This document shows, piece after piece, positions 1-5,726 of a stretch of DNA of 16,048 nt. The notes beneath the pieces are model-generated. The model ran no database searches and was not told the DNA's origin. It worked only from the letters and a program-made list of their open reading frames with translations. Position 1 is the stretch's first letter. Each line of letters starts with the position of its first letter. The position numbers and the translations under genes are program-made. The stretch spans positions 1-16,048 of the forward strand of contig JAAXHX010000003.1 in assembly GCA_012270635.1 (NCBI GenBank), in the 5' to 3' direction. The stretch comes from Dehalococcoidia bacterium. Lineage in GTDB: Bacteria > Chloroflexota > Dehalococcoidia > Plut-88900.

Positions 1-1
1 G

Positions 2-529
2 GAAGACGCGACGCCGGAGTCGGGGGTGCCCTTCGAGATTTTTGGGCAGATAGTAATCGTCGAAGATTACGTGGGCTCGGGCACCCTGCTCGACAGCCAT
101 CCTGACGAGTTGATGGACTACGTGAAGTCCACCCTGGAGGCCGGGAAGCGGGCCACGGGCGCCAACTATGCCAAGGCCATGTCTAGGCTGTGGAAGTTCC
201 GGGCCCGGATGGAGGACTTCTTCCAGGAATACGACCTGCTGTTGACCCCGACGACGGCGATGCCTGCATACCTCGTCGGCCAGCGACCCACGGAGATCAT
301 GGGACAGCAGGTCAGCAAGCTGTGGGGCCCGACCCCCTTCACCGCGAGCTTCAACCTAACGGGCAATCCCGCCGCCAACGTCCCTTGCGGTTTCTCGTCG
401 GAGGGCTTGCCCATCGGGTTGCAGGTAGTGGGGAGGTGGGGCGACGAAATGACCGTCCTTCGGGCGTCGGCGGCGCTGGAGGGGGCTCGGCCCTGGGCCG
501 ACCGAGCGCCGGAGATTGCCCAGGGCTAG
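2..529 (+). CDS. Amidase signature-family enzyme, C-terminal part (5' truncated by window edge)
   Basis: The reading frame is open from base 2 to the TAG at 527-529, so the start lies outside the window. About 175 residues are visible. They match the C-terminal third of amidase-signature hydrolases, which cleave a C-N amide bond with a Ser-cisSer-Lys triad; the triad itself lies upstream and is not seen. The recognisable parts are LLTPTTAMPA, then FTASFNLTGNPAANVPCGF, then LPIGLQVVGRWGDE. This is the usual family ending, in which the substrate pocket is closed by a Pro/Gly-rich loop. It is not clearly GatA: the GatA-type YxxDxxTVPANLAG segment is replaced by FTASFNLTGNP. A family III CoA-transferase starts 75 bases downstream on the same strand, so the two may be co-transcribed. 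The substrate is unknown. The family call is firm, the specific function open. Confidence 0.88.
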   Translation, partial: EDATPESGVPFEIFGQIVIVEDYVGSGTLLDSHPDELMDYVKSTLEAGKRATGANYAKAMSRLWKFRARMEDFFQEYDLLLTPTTAMPAYLVGQRPTEIMGQQVSKLWGPTPFTASFNLTGNPAANVPCGFSSEGLPIGLQVVGRWGDEMTVLRASAALEGARPWADRAPEIAQG

Positions 530-604
530 ACGGAATTCCACGCTGTCGTTCGTATTCGCCCTAGACCTAAAGGAAGACACGATAGCTAGACTGGGGGAGA
601 TGCC

Positions 605-1813
605 ATGCCGGGACCATTAGAGGGAATCAGGGTAGTGGAGATGGCAGTCATACACGTGGGCCCTCCCATTGGCTACATACTGGGAGACCTGGGGGCCGAG
701 GTGCTCAAGGTGGAACGCCCCGATGGAGGAGACCCGACCCGCTCCAGGGGCACCTTCTGGTTCGATGCCGTCAACCGAAACAAGAAGAGCATCACGTTGG
801 ACCTGAAGCGGGAGTCGGGGCGCGAGGCGCTGCACCGGCTGATTGGCAAGGCGGACGTGTTCGTATCCAACTTCCCGCCGGGCCTGTTGGAGCGGCTCGG
901 GGCGGACTACGAAACGCTTTCGGGGATAAACGGCAGGCTTGTTTACGGCCAGGTCGGGGCCTGGGGGCCGATGGGAAAGGACAAGGACCGCAGGGCCTTC
1001 GAGGCCCTGGTCCAGGCCCGGAGCGGATTCACTGCGACGATCAGCGGAGGCGTGGAGGCCGAACCCCTTCTGTTGGAGGGCGGCCTCTTCGACCAGACGA
1101 CGGGCACGGTAATGACCTACGGCATCCTGGCGGCATTGGTGAACCGGGAGCGGACGGGGCGAGGGCAGATGGTCCAGGGGTCCCTGCTGGGAAGCGCGAT
1201 GCACTTTCAGCACGGAGCGGTCAATTATGCGCTGTGGTCGGAAAAATTCCCGGACATGGACCTGCCACCCGGCGAGGGTTCGCCCCTGCATCCCAGGAAT
1301 GACAGGTCCAAGTCCACGAGCCTCCTCTACAACTGGTACCAGTGCGCCGACGGCCGGTGGATAATGTTCTGCGAACCGGCGCCCGACCGGTGGTGGGAGG
1401 AGTTTTGCAACGCTATCGGGGCGGGGGAACTGGCCGCAAAGTCACCCCAGGATGGAGACTGGGCCGGACTGATGGGCAAACTGGACGAGATATTCGCAGG
1501 GAAGACGTTGGCCGAATGGCTGGAGACGCTTAAAGAGGCGGGCCTGGAGATGGCTTACTCGCCGGTCAACTCCATGGCGGAATTGGCGGCGGATCCCCAG
1601 GCCCGTGCCAACAACTACATCGTCGACATAGACCACCCCGAAAGGGGGAGAATGCCGGCCGCGGGCGTGCCCCTGCTGTTCTCTGGGACGCCGGTGGGCA
1701 AGGTGTCGGCGGCGCCTGCCCTTGGGGAGCACAACGAGGAGGTGATGACGGGTGTCGGGGGGTTCAGCCCCGAGGAGTTCGCCCGATTGAAGGCAGACGG
1801 GGCATTCGGCTAA
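605..1813 (+). CDS. CaiB/BaiF family III CoA-transferase
   Basis: A 402-residue protein, the usual length for family III CoA-transferases, which move CoA between carboxylic acids through an aspartyl-CoA thioester. The N-terminus MPGPLEGIRVVEM, followed by GDLGAEVLKVERPDGGDPTR and NRNKKSITLDLK, is the family's CoA-binding Rossmann-like entry. Asp163 in GLFDQTTGTVMTYGILAAL is in the place of the catalytic Asp. RTGRGQMVQGSLL and the C-terminal GVPLLFSGTP, followed by LGEHNEEV, are also typical. The ATG at 605 has a purine-rich GGGGGAGA four bases upstream. An ATG at 600 is in another frame. It lies between an amidase and an amidohydrolase on the same strand, suggesting a catabolic operon in which an acid released by hydrolysis is activated to its CoA ester. 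That role is inference; the acyl donor and acceptor cannot be read from sequence. Confidence 0.93.
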   Translation: MPGPLEGIRVVEMAVIHVGPPIGYILGDLGAEVLKVERPDGGDPTRSRGTFWFDAVNRNKKSITLDLKRESGREALHRLIGKADVFVSNFPPGLLERLGADYETLSGINGRLVYGQVGAWGPMGKDKDRRAFEALVQARSGFTATISGGVEAEPLLLEGGLFDQTTGTVMTYGILAALVNRERTGRGQMVQGSLLGSAMHFQHGAVNYALWSEKFPDMDLPPGEGSPLHPRNDRSKSTSLLYNWYQCADGRWIMFCEPAPDRWWEEFCNAIGAGELAAKSPQDGDWAGLMGKLDEIFAGKTLAEWLETLKEAGLEMAYSPVNSMAELAADPQARANNYIVDIDHPERGRMPAAGVPLLFSGTPVGKVSAAPALGEHNEEVMTGVGGFSPEEFARLKADGAFG

Positions 1814-1870
1814 ACTGGACGAGACCCGCCAGTAAGTTCGTACGCGCCCCGACCGGAAAGGAGTGGAGGA

Positions 1871-2950
1871 ATGATCGACTACAAACTGATCTCGGCGGAC
1901 TCCCACGTGGACGAACCCTTGAGCATGTGGCAGGAGAGATTGCCCGTCGAATACCGGGACAAGGCGCCCCACAGGGAAATGGTCGATGGAAAGCTGTTGG
2001 AAATCAGGGACGGCCTGCGGCCCAGGCGGGTGGAGCTGGGGTCGGAGGAGATGGAGAAGGACGACCTGATGCGGGAAGAGGCGGTGACGGGGGGTTGGGA
2101 TGTCCGGGTTCGTCTCGAGGCCCAGGACACGGACGGCGTCGCTGCGGAGGTGATCTACCCGAACTACGGCCTCGAAATGACCGCCTCCCCGGACCCGGGA
2201 TTCCAAATGGCCGCAGCGCGGACTTACAACGACTGGGTTGCAGAGCTGTTCGGGCCCCACACCGACAGGTTTGCCCTGGCCGCCCTGATCCCGGTGATCG
2301 ATATCGAGGGGGCCGTGCAGGAGGTGTACCGCACAGCCGGGATGGGGCTCGGGTCCATGTTCCTGCCCAGCAAGCCGACCCTTCCCTACAATAGGCCTGA
2401 GTACGAACCCCTGTGGAGCGCAATTGAGGAAGTCGGGCTGCCGGCGAACTTTCACATAAGCAGTGGCCGGGACCCGCGCATCGAACGTGGGCCGGGAGGG
2501 GCGGTCATAAACTACGTGATGGGCGCCTTGGTGGACGGCATAGACGTTGCGACCTACCTGTGCTCCTCGGGCGTGCTGATGAAGCACCCGAAGATGAAGT
2601 TCGTCATCGTCGAGTCGGGGATAGGTTGGATAGCCTGGAACATGTTCGCCATGGACGAGGGTGCGGAGAAGCACCACATGTGGGTCAGGCCCAAGCTGGA
2701 CATGAAGCCCAGCGATTACTTCCGCCGGCAGGGATATGCGACCTTCGGGGAGGATGCCGTGGGCCTGTCCAACATCTCATTCACCGGGGCGGAGTGCCTG
2801 CTGTGGGGAAACGACTATCCCCACCATGAGGGCACGTGGCCCCGCTCCCGGGAGGCGATAGAAAGGCAGTTTGCCGGGGTCCGGGAGGACCACAAGCAGC
2901 TGATAGTAAGCGCCAACGCGGCCTCGCTGTACGGGTTTAGCGCAAATTAG
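1871..2950 (+). CDS. Amidohydrolase-2 family metal-dependent hydrolase (ACMSD/LigW-like TIM barrel)
   Basis: A 359-residue protein of the amidohydrolase-2 family: TIM-barrel, usually single-metal hydrolases or decarboxylases acting on aromatic acids, lactones and related compounds. The first strand ends in SADSHVDEP, where Asp10 and His12 replace the more common HxH pair. His195 in NFHISSG is the expected strand-5 ligand, His239 lies in KHPKMKFVIVESG, and Asp315 in LWGNDYPHHEGTWP is the strand-8 catalytic Asp. The C-terminal segment, running from the REAIERQFAG helix to the ANAASLYGF ending, is characteristic. The start is set by AAAGGAG at 1857-1863, seven bases before the ATG, with a second GGAGGA touching the ATG. 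It follows the CoA-transferase by 57 bases, so they may share a transcript. Substrate unknown. Decarboxylase activity is as possible as hydrolysis in this family. Confidence 0.92.
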   Translation: MIDYKLISADSHVDEPLSMWQERLPVEYRDKAPHREMVDGKLLEIRDGLRPRRVELGSEEMEKDDLMREEAVTGGWDVRVRLEAQDTDGVAAEVIYPNYGLEMTASPDPGFQMAAARTYNDWVAELFGPHTDRFALAALIPVIDIEGAVQEVYRTAGMGLGSMFLPSKPTLPYNRPEYEPLWSAIEEVGLPANFHISSGRDPRIERGPGGAVINYVMGALVDGIDVATYLCSSGVLMKHPKMKFVIVESGIGWIAWNMFAMDEGAEKHHMWVRPKLDMKPSDYFRRQGYATFGEDAVGLSNISFTGAECLLWGNDYPHHEGTWPRSREAIERQFAGVREDHKQLIVSANAASLYGFSAN

Positions 2951-2984
2951 GGAGGAGGGAGGACCCCCCACCCACTCATACTTT

Positions 2985-3180
2985 CCTTCGACAGGCTCAG
3001 GATAAACTGGGGGCTCAGCACGAGCGGCCCCGGCCCCTCTCCCGGGAATGGATTCCGGCTCGGGGGCCGGAATGACGGAGAGAAGGAGGATGGATTCCCG
3101 GTCGGGGTCGGGAATGACGGGGGAGGGGTCGGGGATGATGGGGGAAGGGCGTCGGGAATGACGGGGGTTGGGAATGATGG
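2985..3180. repeat. Cluster of degenerate dispersed repeats (TTCGACAGGCTCAGG and GGAATGACGG types)
   Basis: This non-coding stretch between the amidohydrolase and ureohydrolase genes is low-complexity and G-rich. It opens with TTCGACAGGCTCAGGA (2987-3002), a sequence type common in dispersed bacterial repeats; read on the other strand it encodes the familiar PEPVEG peptide. It then carries five copies of GGAATGACGG or close variants at 3069, 3111, 3133, 3155 and 3171. The first two are preceded by ATGGATTCC and a GGTCGGGG-like arm, as in the ATGGATTCC...GGAATGACGG class of palindromic repeats. Copy spacings of 42, 22, 22 and 16 bases are irregular, so this is a decayed repeat cluster and not a CRISPR array. 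No protein-coding frame here looks real. Confidence 0.7.
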
Positions 3181-3204
3181 GATATGGGGGAGGGAGAGGG
3201 GGCA

Positions 3205-3236
3205 ATTTTACATAAGCCGTCCTGATTTTACATAAG
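3205..3236. repeat. Pair of 12-bp direct repeats (ATTTTACATAAG) at the ureohydrolase start
   Basis: ATTTTACATAAG occurs exactly at 3205-3216 and again at 3225-3236, a centre-to-centre distance of 20 bases or about two helical turns. The second copy overlaps the Shine-Dalgarno AAGGA (3234-3238) of the ureohydrolase gene. It is an abrupt AT-rich island in G-rich DNA. The layout would suit an operator bound by a dimer. It could also supply a weak promoter (TTTACA in copy 1, TACATA in copy 2, 16-base spacer). Neither role can be proved from the sequence. Confidence 0.55.
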
Positions 3237-3245
3237 GATTGAGAA

Positions 3246-4220
3246 ATGCAGCAGCACAGCATGTACCGAGGCCCCAAGGTCTGGCCCTTCAGCGGGATTC
3301 CTTCGTTCCTGCGGTCGAGGATCGTGACCGACCTTGACCAGCTTGAAGCCGACATCGCAGTGATGGGCGCCCCGACCGACGAGGGCTCCCCCTTCATGGG
3401 CGGGGCCCGGTTCGCGCCCCAGAGCATTCGGCAGCACTCCATGAGGTTCGGACAGGAAGGCTTCTACAACTTTTCGGAAAACAAGGAGTACCTGGAATAC
3501 GAGATGAAGAACGGGCGCATCGCCGACGTGGGGGACGCGCCCGTCATACCGACCAACGCCGAGGACACCTTCTACAACATCACGGCCATGACCAGGAAGG
3601 TCCTGGACAGGGGAGCGATGCCCGTAGTCCTGGGCGGCGACCACGCCATCACCTTCCCCGTGGTCCGAGCCTATGAAGAGCCTCTCTACGTCTTCCACTT
3701 CGACGCCCACATAGATTACTCGCCCTTCATGCACGGGTTCGAATACACCAACGGCCACGCTCTGCGGCACATCAACGCGATGCAGAACGTGGAGTCGATA
3801 TTCCAGGTCGGGATCCGAAGCCTGCGCAACAACAAGGAATGGGTCGACGATTCCTTCCGGGACGGCAACCGCATAGTGAGCATGGAGGAGTTCCGGGACG
3901 TCGGGTACAAGGGCCTGGTGGAGGAGCTTCCCGCCGACGCCAAGTGCTACGTGACCATCGACATAGACGTGCTGGACATGAGCCTGGTCCCGGGCTGTGT
4001 CTCGGCGGAGCCCAACGGAATGCTCTACGAGGAGCTCAAGAAGACCCTCAAGGTCCTCGCCGAGCACACGGACGTCATTGGCTTCGACTTGTGCGAAGTG
4101 AACCCCCAGCTCGACGTCGGGACGGGGGTGACGTCCTACTTGGCCGCCCACACGGTCATGGAGTTCCTGGGCGACATTTGCGACCAACCCCGCTGGATTG
4201 CAAAGCGGGAGGACCGCTAA
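3246..4220 (+). CDS. Ureohydrolase of the agmatinase/arginase family
   Basis: A 324-residue member of the arginase/agmatinase/formiminoglutamase family, manganese enzymes that hydrolyse a guanidino or formimino group and release urea or formamide. All metal-binding motifs are present: GGDH (His133), FDAHIDY (Asp153, His155, Asp157) and TIDIDVLD (Asp239, Asp241). GAPTDEGSPF, GARFAPQSIR and CEVNPQLD are also family landmarks. The usual DPxxxPGTGTPEPGG segment reads DMSLVPGCVSAEPNG here, so the substrate loop differs from textbook agmatinase. AAGGA seven bases upstream fixes the ATG at 3246. The gene converges on the M24 hydrolase and is preceded by a direct repeat. Agmatine, guanidinobutyrate or another guanidino compound are all possible substrates; the sequence alone does not decide. 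Confidence 0.93.
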   Translation: MQQHSMYRGPKVWPFSGIPSFLRSRIVTDLDQLEADIAVMGAPTDEGSPFMGGARFAPQSIRQHSMRFGQEGFYNFSENKEYLEYEMKNGRIADVGDAPVIPTNAEDTFYNITAMTRKVLDRGAMPVVLGGDHAITFPVVRAYEEPLYVFHFDAHIDYSPFMHGFEYTNGHALRHINAMQNVESIFQVGIRSLRNNKEWVDDSFRDGNRIVSMEEFRDVGYKGLVEELPADAKCYVTIDIDVLDMSLVPGCVSAEPNGMLYEELKKTLKVLAEHTDVIGFDLCEVNPQLDVGTGVTSYLAAHTVMEFLGDICDQPRWIAKREDR

Positions 4221-4253
4221 TTGGGAACCCTATCCCCGCAGATGCTCTTGCGT

Positions 4254-4285
4254 GTAGGGACGAGCGCGCCGAGGCGGCCCTCTAC
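4254..4285. terminator. Imperfect hairpin between convergent genes, repeat-like
   Basis: GTAGGG at 4254-4259 can pair with CCCTCTAC at 4278-4285 with a bulge, and the loop region between contains further GC-rich self-complementary pieces. It lies just after the ureohydrolase stop and overlaps the last codons of the opposing M24 gene. It resembles the GTAGGGGCGA...CCCCTAC class of dispersed palindromes. There is no clear T-run, so a role in ending transcription is a weak inference. Confidence 0.3.
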
Positions 4286-5490
4286 TTTATTACCAGGTCC
4301 CTGGGGAAGTCGGACAGGACCTGGGGCCCCGACTCGGTGACCAAGACCGTGTCGGAGTAGATGACCCCTATCTCGCCGTCGATCTTGACGTCCGGGACGA
4401 GGTGGAAGACCAGGCCCGGCTCCAGGGGCGTCTCGTCGTTTTCGATGATGCTCATGAGCCGGCCCTCGCCCCAGTCGGGAGGGAAGCCGATGCCGATGAG
4501 GTAGCCGCAGCGGTGTCGGAAGTGGTCTGCCAGTCCCTGGTCCTCCATGTAGCCCCGGGCGGCCCTGTCGACGGATGCGGAGGTTGCGCCGGGCTGCATA
4601 GCCTTGATGGCCCGCTCCAGGGCGCCCCGTGAGGCGTCGGCCAGCCGTTTGGCCAGGTCGGACGGCTCCCCGACCACCACGCCCCGGGACAAGGCGGCGT
4701 TGTATCGCTTGTACGTTCCGCCCATTTCGAGATAGAGGATGTCCCCGCGCTTGATCGGGTTTCGTTCCCATGTGGTGAACCCAAGACCCCCTCGGGCGCC
4801 GGTGGCCACCAGCATGGCGTGGCCCAGGTACTCGCTGCCGGCCTTTATCGAGGCGTAGTAGGCGGCGGCTGCGGCGTCGTTCTCGGTGGCGCCCTCCTCT
4901 ATGGCGTCGATGCAGCCCTGCATGGCGGCTTTGCAAGTCTGCGCCGCCTCCCGGATGTACTCGATTTCCCGGGGGGACTTGACCCGGCGCACGGCTTCCA
5001 CCAAGCCCGCCGTCTCCACGAAATTCGTCGCCCCACAGCTGGCGACCAGGGCGTTGTGGTGCCCGATGTTGTAGAACCACGCCTGCTGGTCGTAGCCCAC
5101 GCTCTTGCCAATCAGCCCAGCTGAGTCGAGGGCCAGCTTGGTGGTGGCTATGGGGTCCTGGACGTCGGTCCAGCCCTGCACGTCGTCGACCCATGAGGTG
5201 TGCTTTACCATGCTGGATATCAGGTCTCTCACCACTATCGTCGCGCCCTTGGGGGTCAGGACCAGGGCCGTGTAGGTGAAATACCCCACGCTGTGATAGC
5301 CGGTGAGGTAGAAGATGTTCTCAGGGGAATGGACCATGAGGCCGTCGACGCCCTTGCGCTCCATCGCCTCAAGGACCTTTTCTACACGGGTGCGGTATTC
5401 CTCGGCTGTAAAGGGAAGGTTCGGATTGTGTTGCAACTGGATACCTCGCGGGATTGGGTGGAGAGAGTATACCATCGCCCTTATGACCAT
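4282..5490 (-). CDS. M24-fold hydrolase, ectoine hydrolase (DoeA/EutD)/creatinase-like
   Basis: A 402-residue protein when started at the ATG at 5490. An N-terminal creatinase-type domain (about residues 30-165, with FYLTGYHSVGYF) precedes a pita-bread M24 domain. The canonical five aminopeptidase-P ligands are not present. The first Asp is Glu255 (YLEMGG), the second is Ala265 or Ala266 (RYNAALSR), the His is Tyr330 (GYLIGIGFPPDWGEG), and the two Glu are His363 and Ser379. These changes, and especially GIGFPPDWGE followed by NDETPLEPGLVFH, resemble ectoine hydrolase DoeA/EutD, which opens the ectoine ring, more than a prolidase. A longer frame from a TTG at 5562 is unlikely because the predicted promoter lies inside it. 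ATGs at 5490 and 5475 both have AAGG-type sites. The first lipoprotein gene is divergent, so uptake and hydrolysis may be co-regulated. Subfamily likely, substrate unproven. Confidence 0.85.
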   Translation of the reverse strand: MVIRAMVYSLHPIPRGIQLQHNPNLPFTAEEYRTRVEKVLEAMERKGVDGLMVHSPENIFYLTGYHSVGYFTYTALVLTPKGATIVVRDLISSMVKHTSWVDDVQGWTDVQDPIATTKLALDSAGLIGKSVGYDQQAWFYNIGHHNALVASCGATNFVETAGLVEAVRRVKSPREIEYIREAAQTCKAAMQGCIDAIEEGATENDAAAAAYYASIKAGSEYLGHAMLVATGARGGLGFTTWERNPIKRGDILYLEMGGTYKRYNAALSRGVVVGEPSDLAKRLADASRGALERAIKAMQPGATSASVDRAARGYMEDQGLADHFRHRCGYLIGIGFPPDWGEGRLMSIIENDETPLEPGLVFHLVPDVKIDGEIGVIYSDTVLVTESGPQVLSDFPRDLVIK

Positions 5491-5500
5491 CGTCCTTATG
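5471..5500. repeat. Tandem 15-bp duplication spanning the M24 start codons
   Basis: The plus strand reads ACCATCGCCCTTATG then ACCATCGTCCTTATG, two adjacent 15-base units with one mismatch. On the minus (coding) strand each unit carries an AAGG-containing site followed at once by an in-frame ATG, giving two candidate starts (5490 and 5475) that both read MV. Because the unit is 15 bases long the reading frame is kept. Confidence 0.85.
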
Positions 5501-5532
5501 CCTTCCCAAAACAATGTCGGGGCTCGGAACGG

Positions 5533-5562
5533 GTTATATGAGAAGGGCTGAGGCCCGGACAA
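5533..5562 (-). promoter_or_regulatory. Predicted sigma-70 promoter of the M24 hydrolase gene
   Basis: On the minus strand, TTGTCC (5562 to 5557) and TATAAC (5538 to 5533) are separated by 18 bases. Transcription would begin near 5526 and give a leader of about 36 bases before the ATG at 5490. The -35 box abuts the -35 box of the opposite promoter at 5564, so the two would share a control region. Confidence 0.5.
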
Positions 5563-5563
5563 T

Positions 5564-5592
5564 TTGACAACGGGGCTAGGCGTCTATAGAAT
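5564..5592 (+). promoter_or_regulatory. Predicted strong sigma-70 promoter of the first substrate-binding protein gene
   Basis: TTGACA (5564-5569) is a perfect -35 box. TAGAAT (5587-5592) matches the -10 consensus at five of six positions, and the spacer is exactly 17 bases. Transcription would start near 5599, inside a perfect palindrome, leaving a leader of about 130 bases before the ATG at 5727. Confidence 0.7.
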
Positions 5593-5615
5593 TCCCCAAT
5601 CTCTAAATTGGGGAA
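5592..5615. promoter_or_regulatory. Perfect 9-bp inverted repeat at the predicted transcription start (operator or 5' hairpin)
   Basis: TTCCCCAAT (5592-5600) and ATTGGGGAA (5607-5615) are exact inverted repeats around CTCTAA. The element spans the predicted +1 of the lipoprotein promoter, the classic place for a repressor operator. If transcribed it could instead stabilise the 5' end of the messenger. An AAGGAGGT sequence with no start codon at a suitable distance begins at 5614. Confidence 0.6.
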
Positions 5616-5680
5616 GGAGGTTGCCCGAACCGGCTCCAGGGCAAGACTTCTCTCAAGACTTGTTGACTGCCCGCTAACGG

Positions 5681-5705
5681 AAATCATCACCCATGCTGAT
5701 GATTT
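5681..5705 (+). promoter_or_regulatory. Perfect leader hairpin just upstream of the lipoprotein ribosome binding site
   Basis: AAATCATCA (5681-5689) pairs perfectly with TGATGATTT (5697-5705) across a seven-base loop, ending 11 bases before the Shine-Dalgarno AGGAGGG (5717-5723). An upstream TTGCCC/GGGCAA pair (5621-5626 with 5639-5644) adds a third possible stem. The leader could control translation or messenger stability. I recognise no known riboswitch class. Confidence 0.45.
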
Positions 5706-5726
5706 GCCAGAGACTCAGGAGGGATT

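Noticed and set aside
2..529. Identification of the first gene as gatA, partner of gatB
   Set aside because: The C-terminal segment lacks GatA-specific sequence, it sits 11 kb from gatB, and its neighbours are catabolic.
1442..2677. Long open frame on the minus strand (about 411 codons)
   Set aside because: It is antisense to well-recognised CoA-transferase and amidohydrolase genes, has low-complexity composition and no family resemblance; long antisense frames are expected at this GC content.
3069..3180. Possible CRISPR array formed by the GGAATGACGG copies
   Set aside because: Copies are short, degenerate and irregularly spaced (42, 22, 22, 16 bases), spacers are G-rich and similar to each other, and no cas gene is present.
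3205..3236. Promoter formed by the two TTTTACATAAG copies
   Set aside because: Transcription would start about five bases before the ATG, which conflicts with the use of the AAGGA ribosome binding site; kept only as a weak alternative.
2777..3442. Minus-strand frame across the repeat-rich gap
   Set aside because: Its peptide (PEPVEG and IPDPD-type runs) is the product of reading dispersed repeats, and it overlaps two real genes.
4282..5490. Annotation as Xaa-Pro dipeptidase or aminopeptidase P
   Set aside because: None of the five canonical metal-binding residues is present at the expected motifs.
4282..5562. TTG start at 5562 for the M24 gene
   Set aside because: It would place the predicted -10 box inside the coding sequence, adds residues unlike the family N-terminus and has no Shine-Dalgarno site; ATG at 5490 or 5475 is preferred.
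5592..5705. Guanidine riboswitch upstream of the first lipoprotein gene, suggested by the nearby ureohydrolase
   Set aside because: Loops read CTCTAA and CCCATGC and lack the ACGR loops of guanidine-II; nothing resembles the ykkC (guanidine-I) core.
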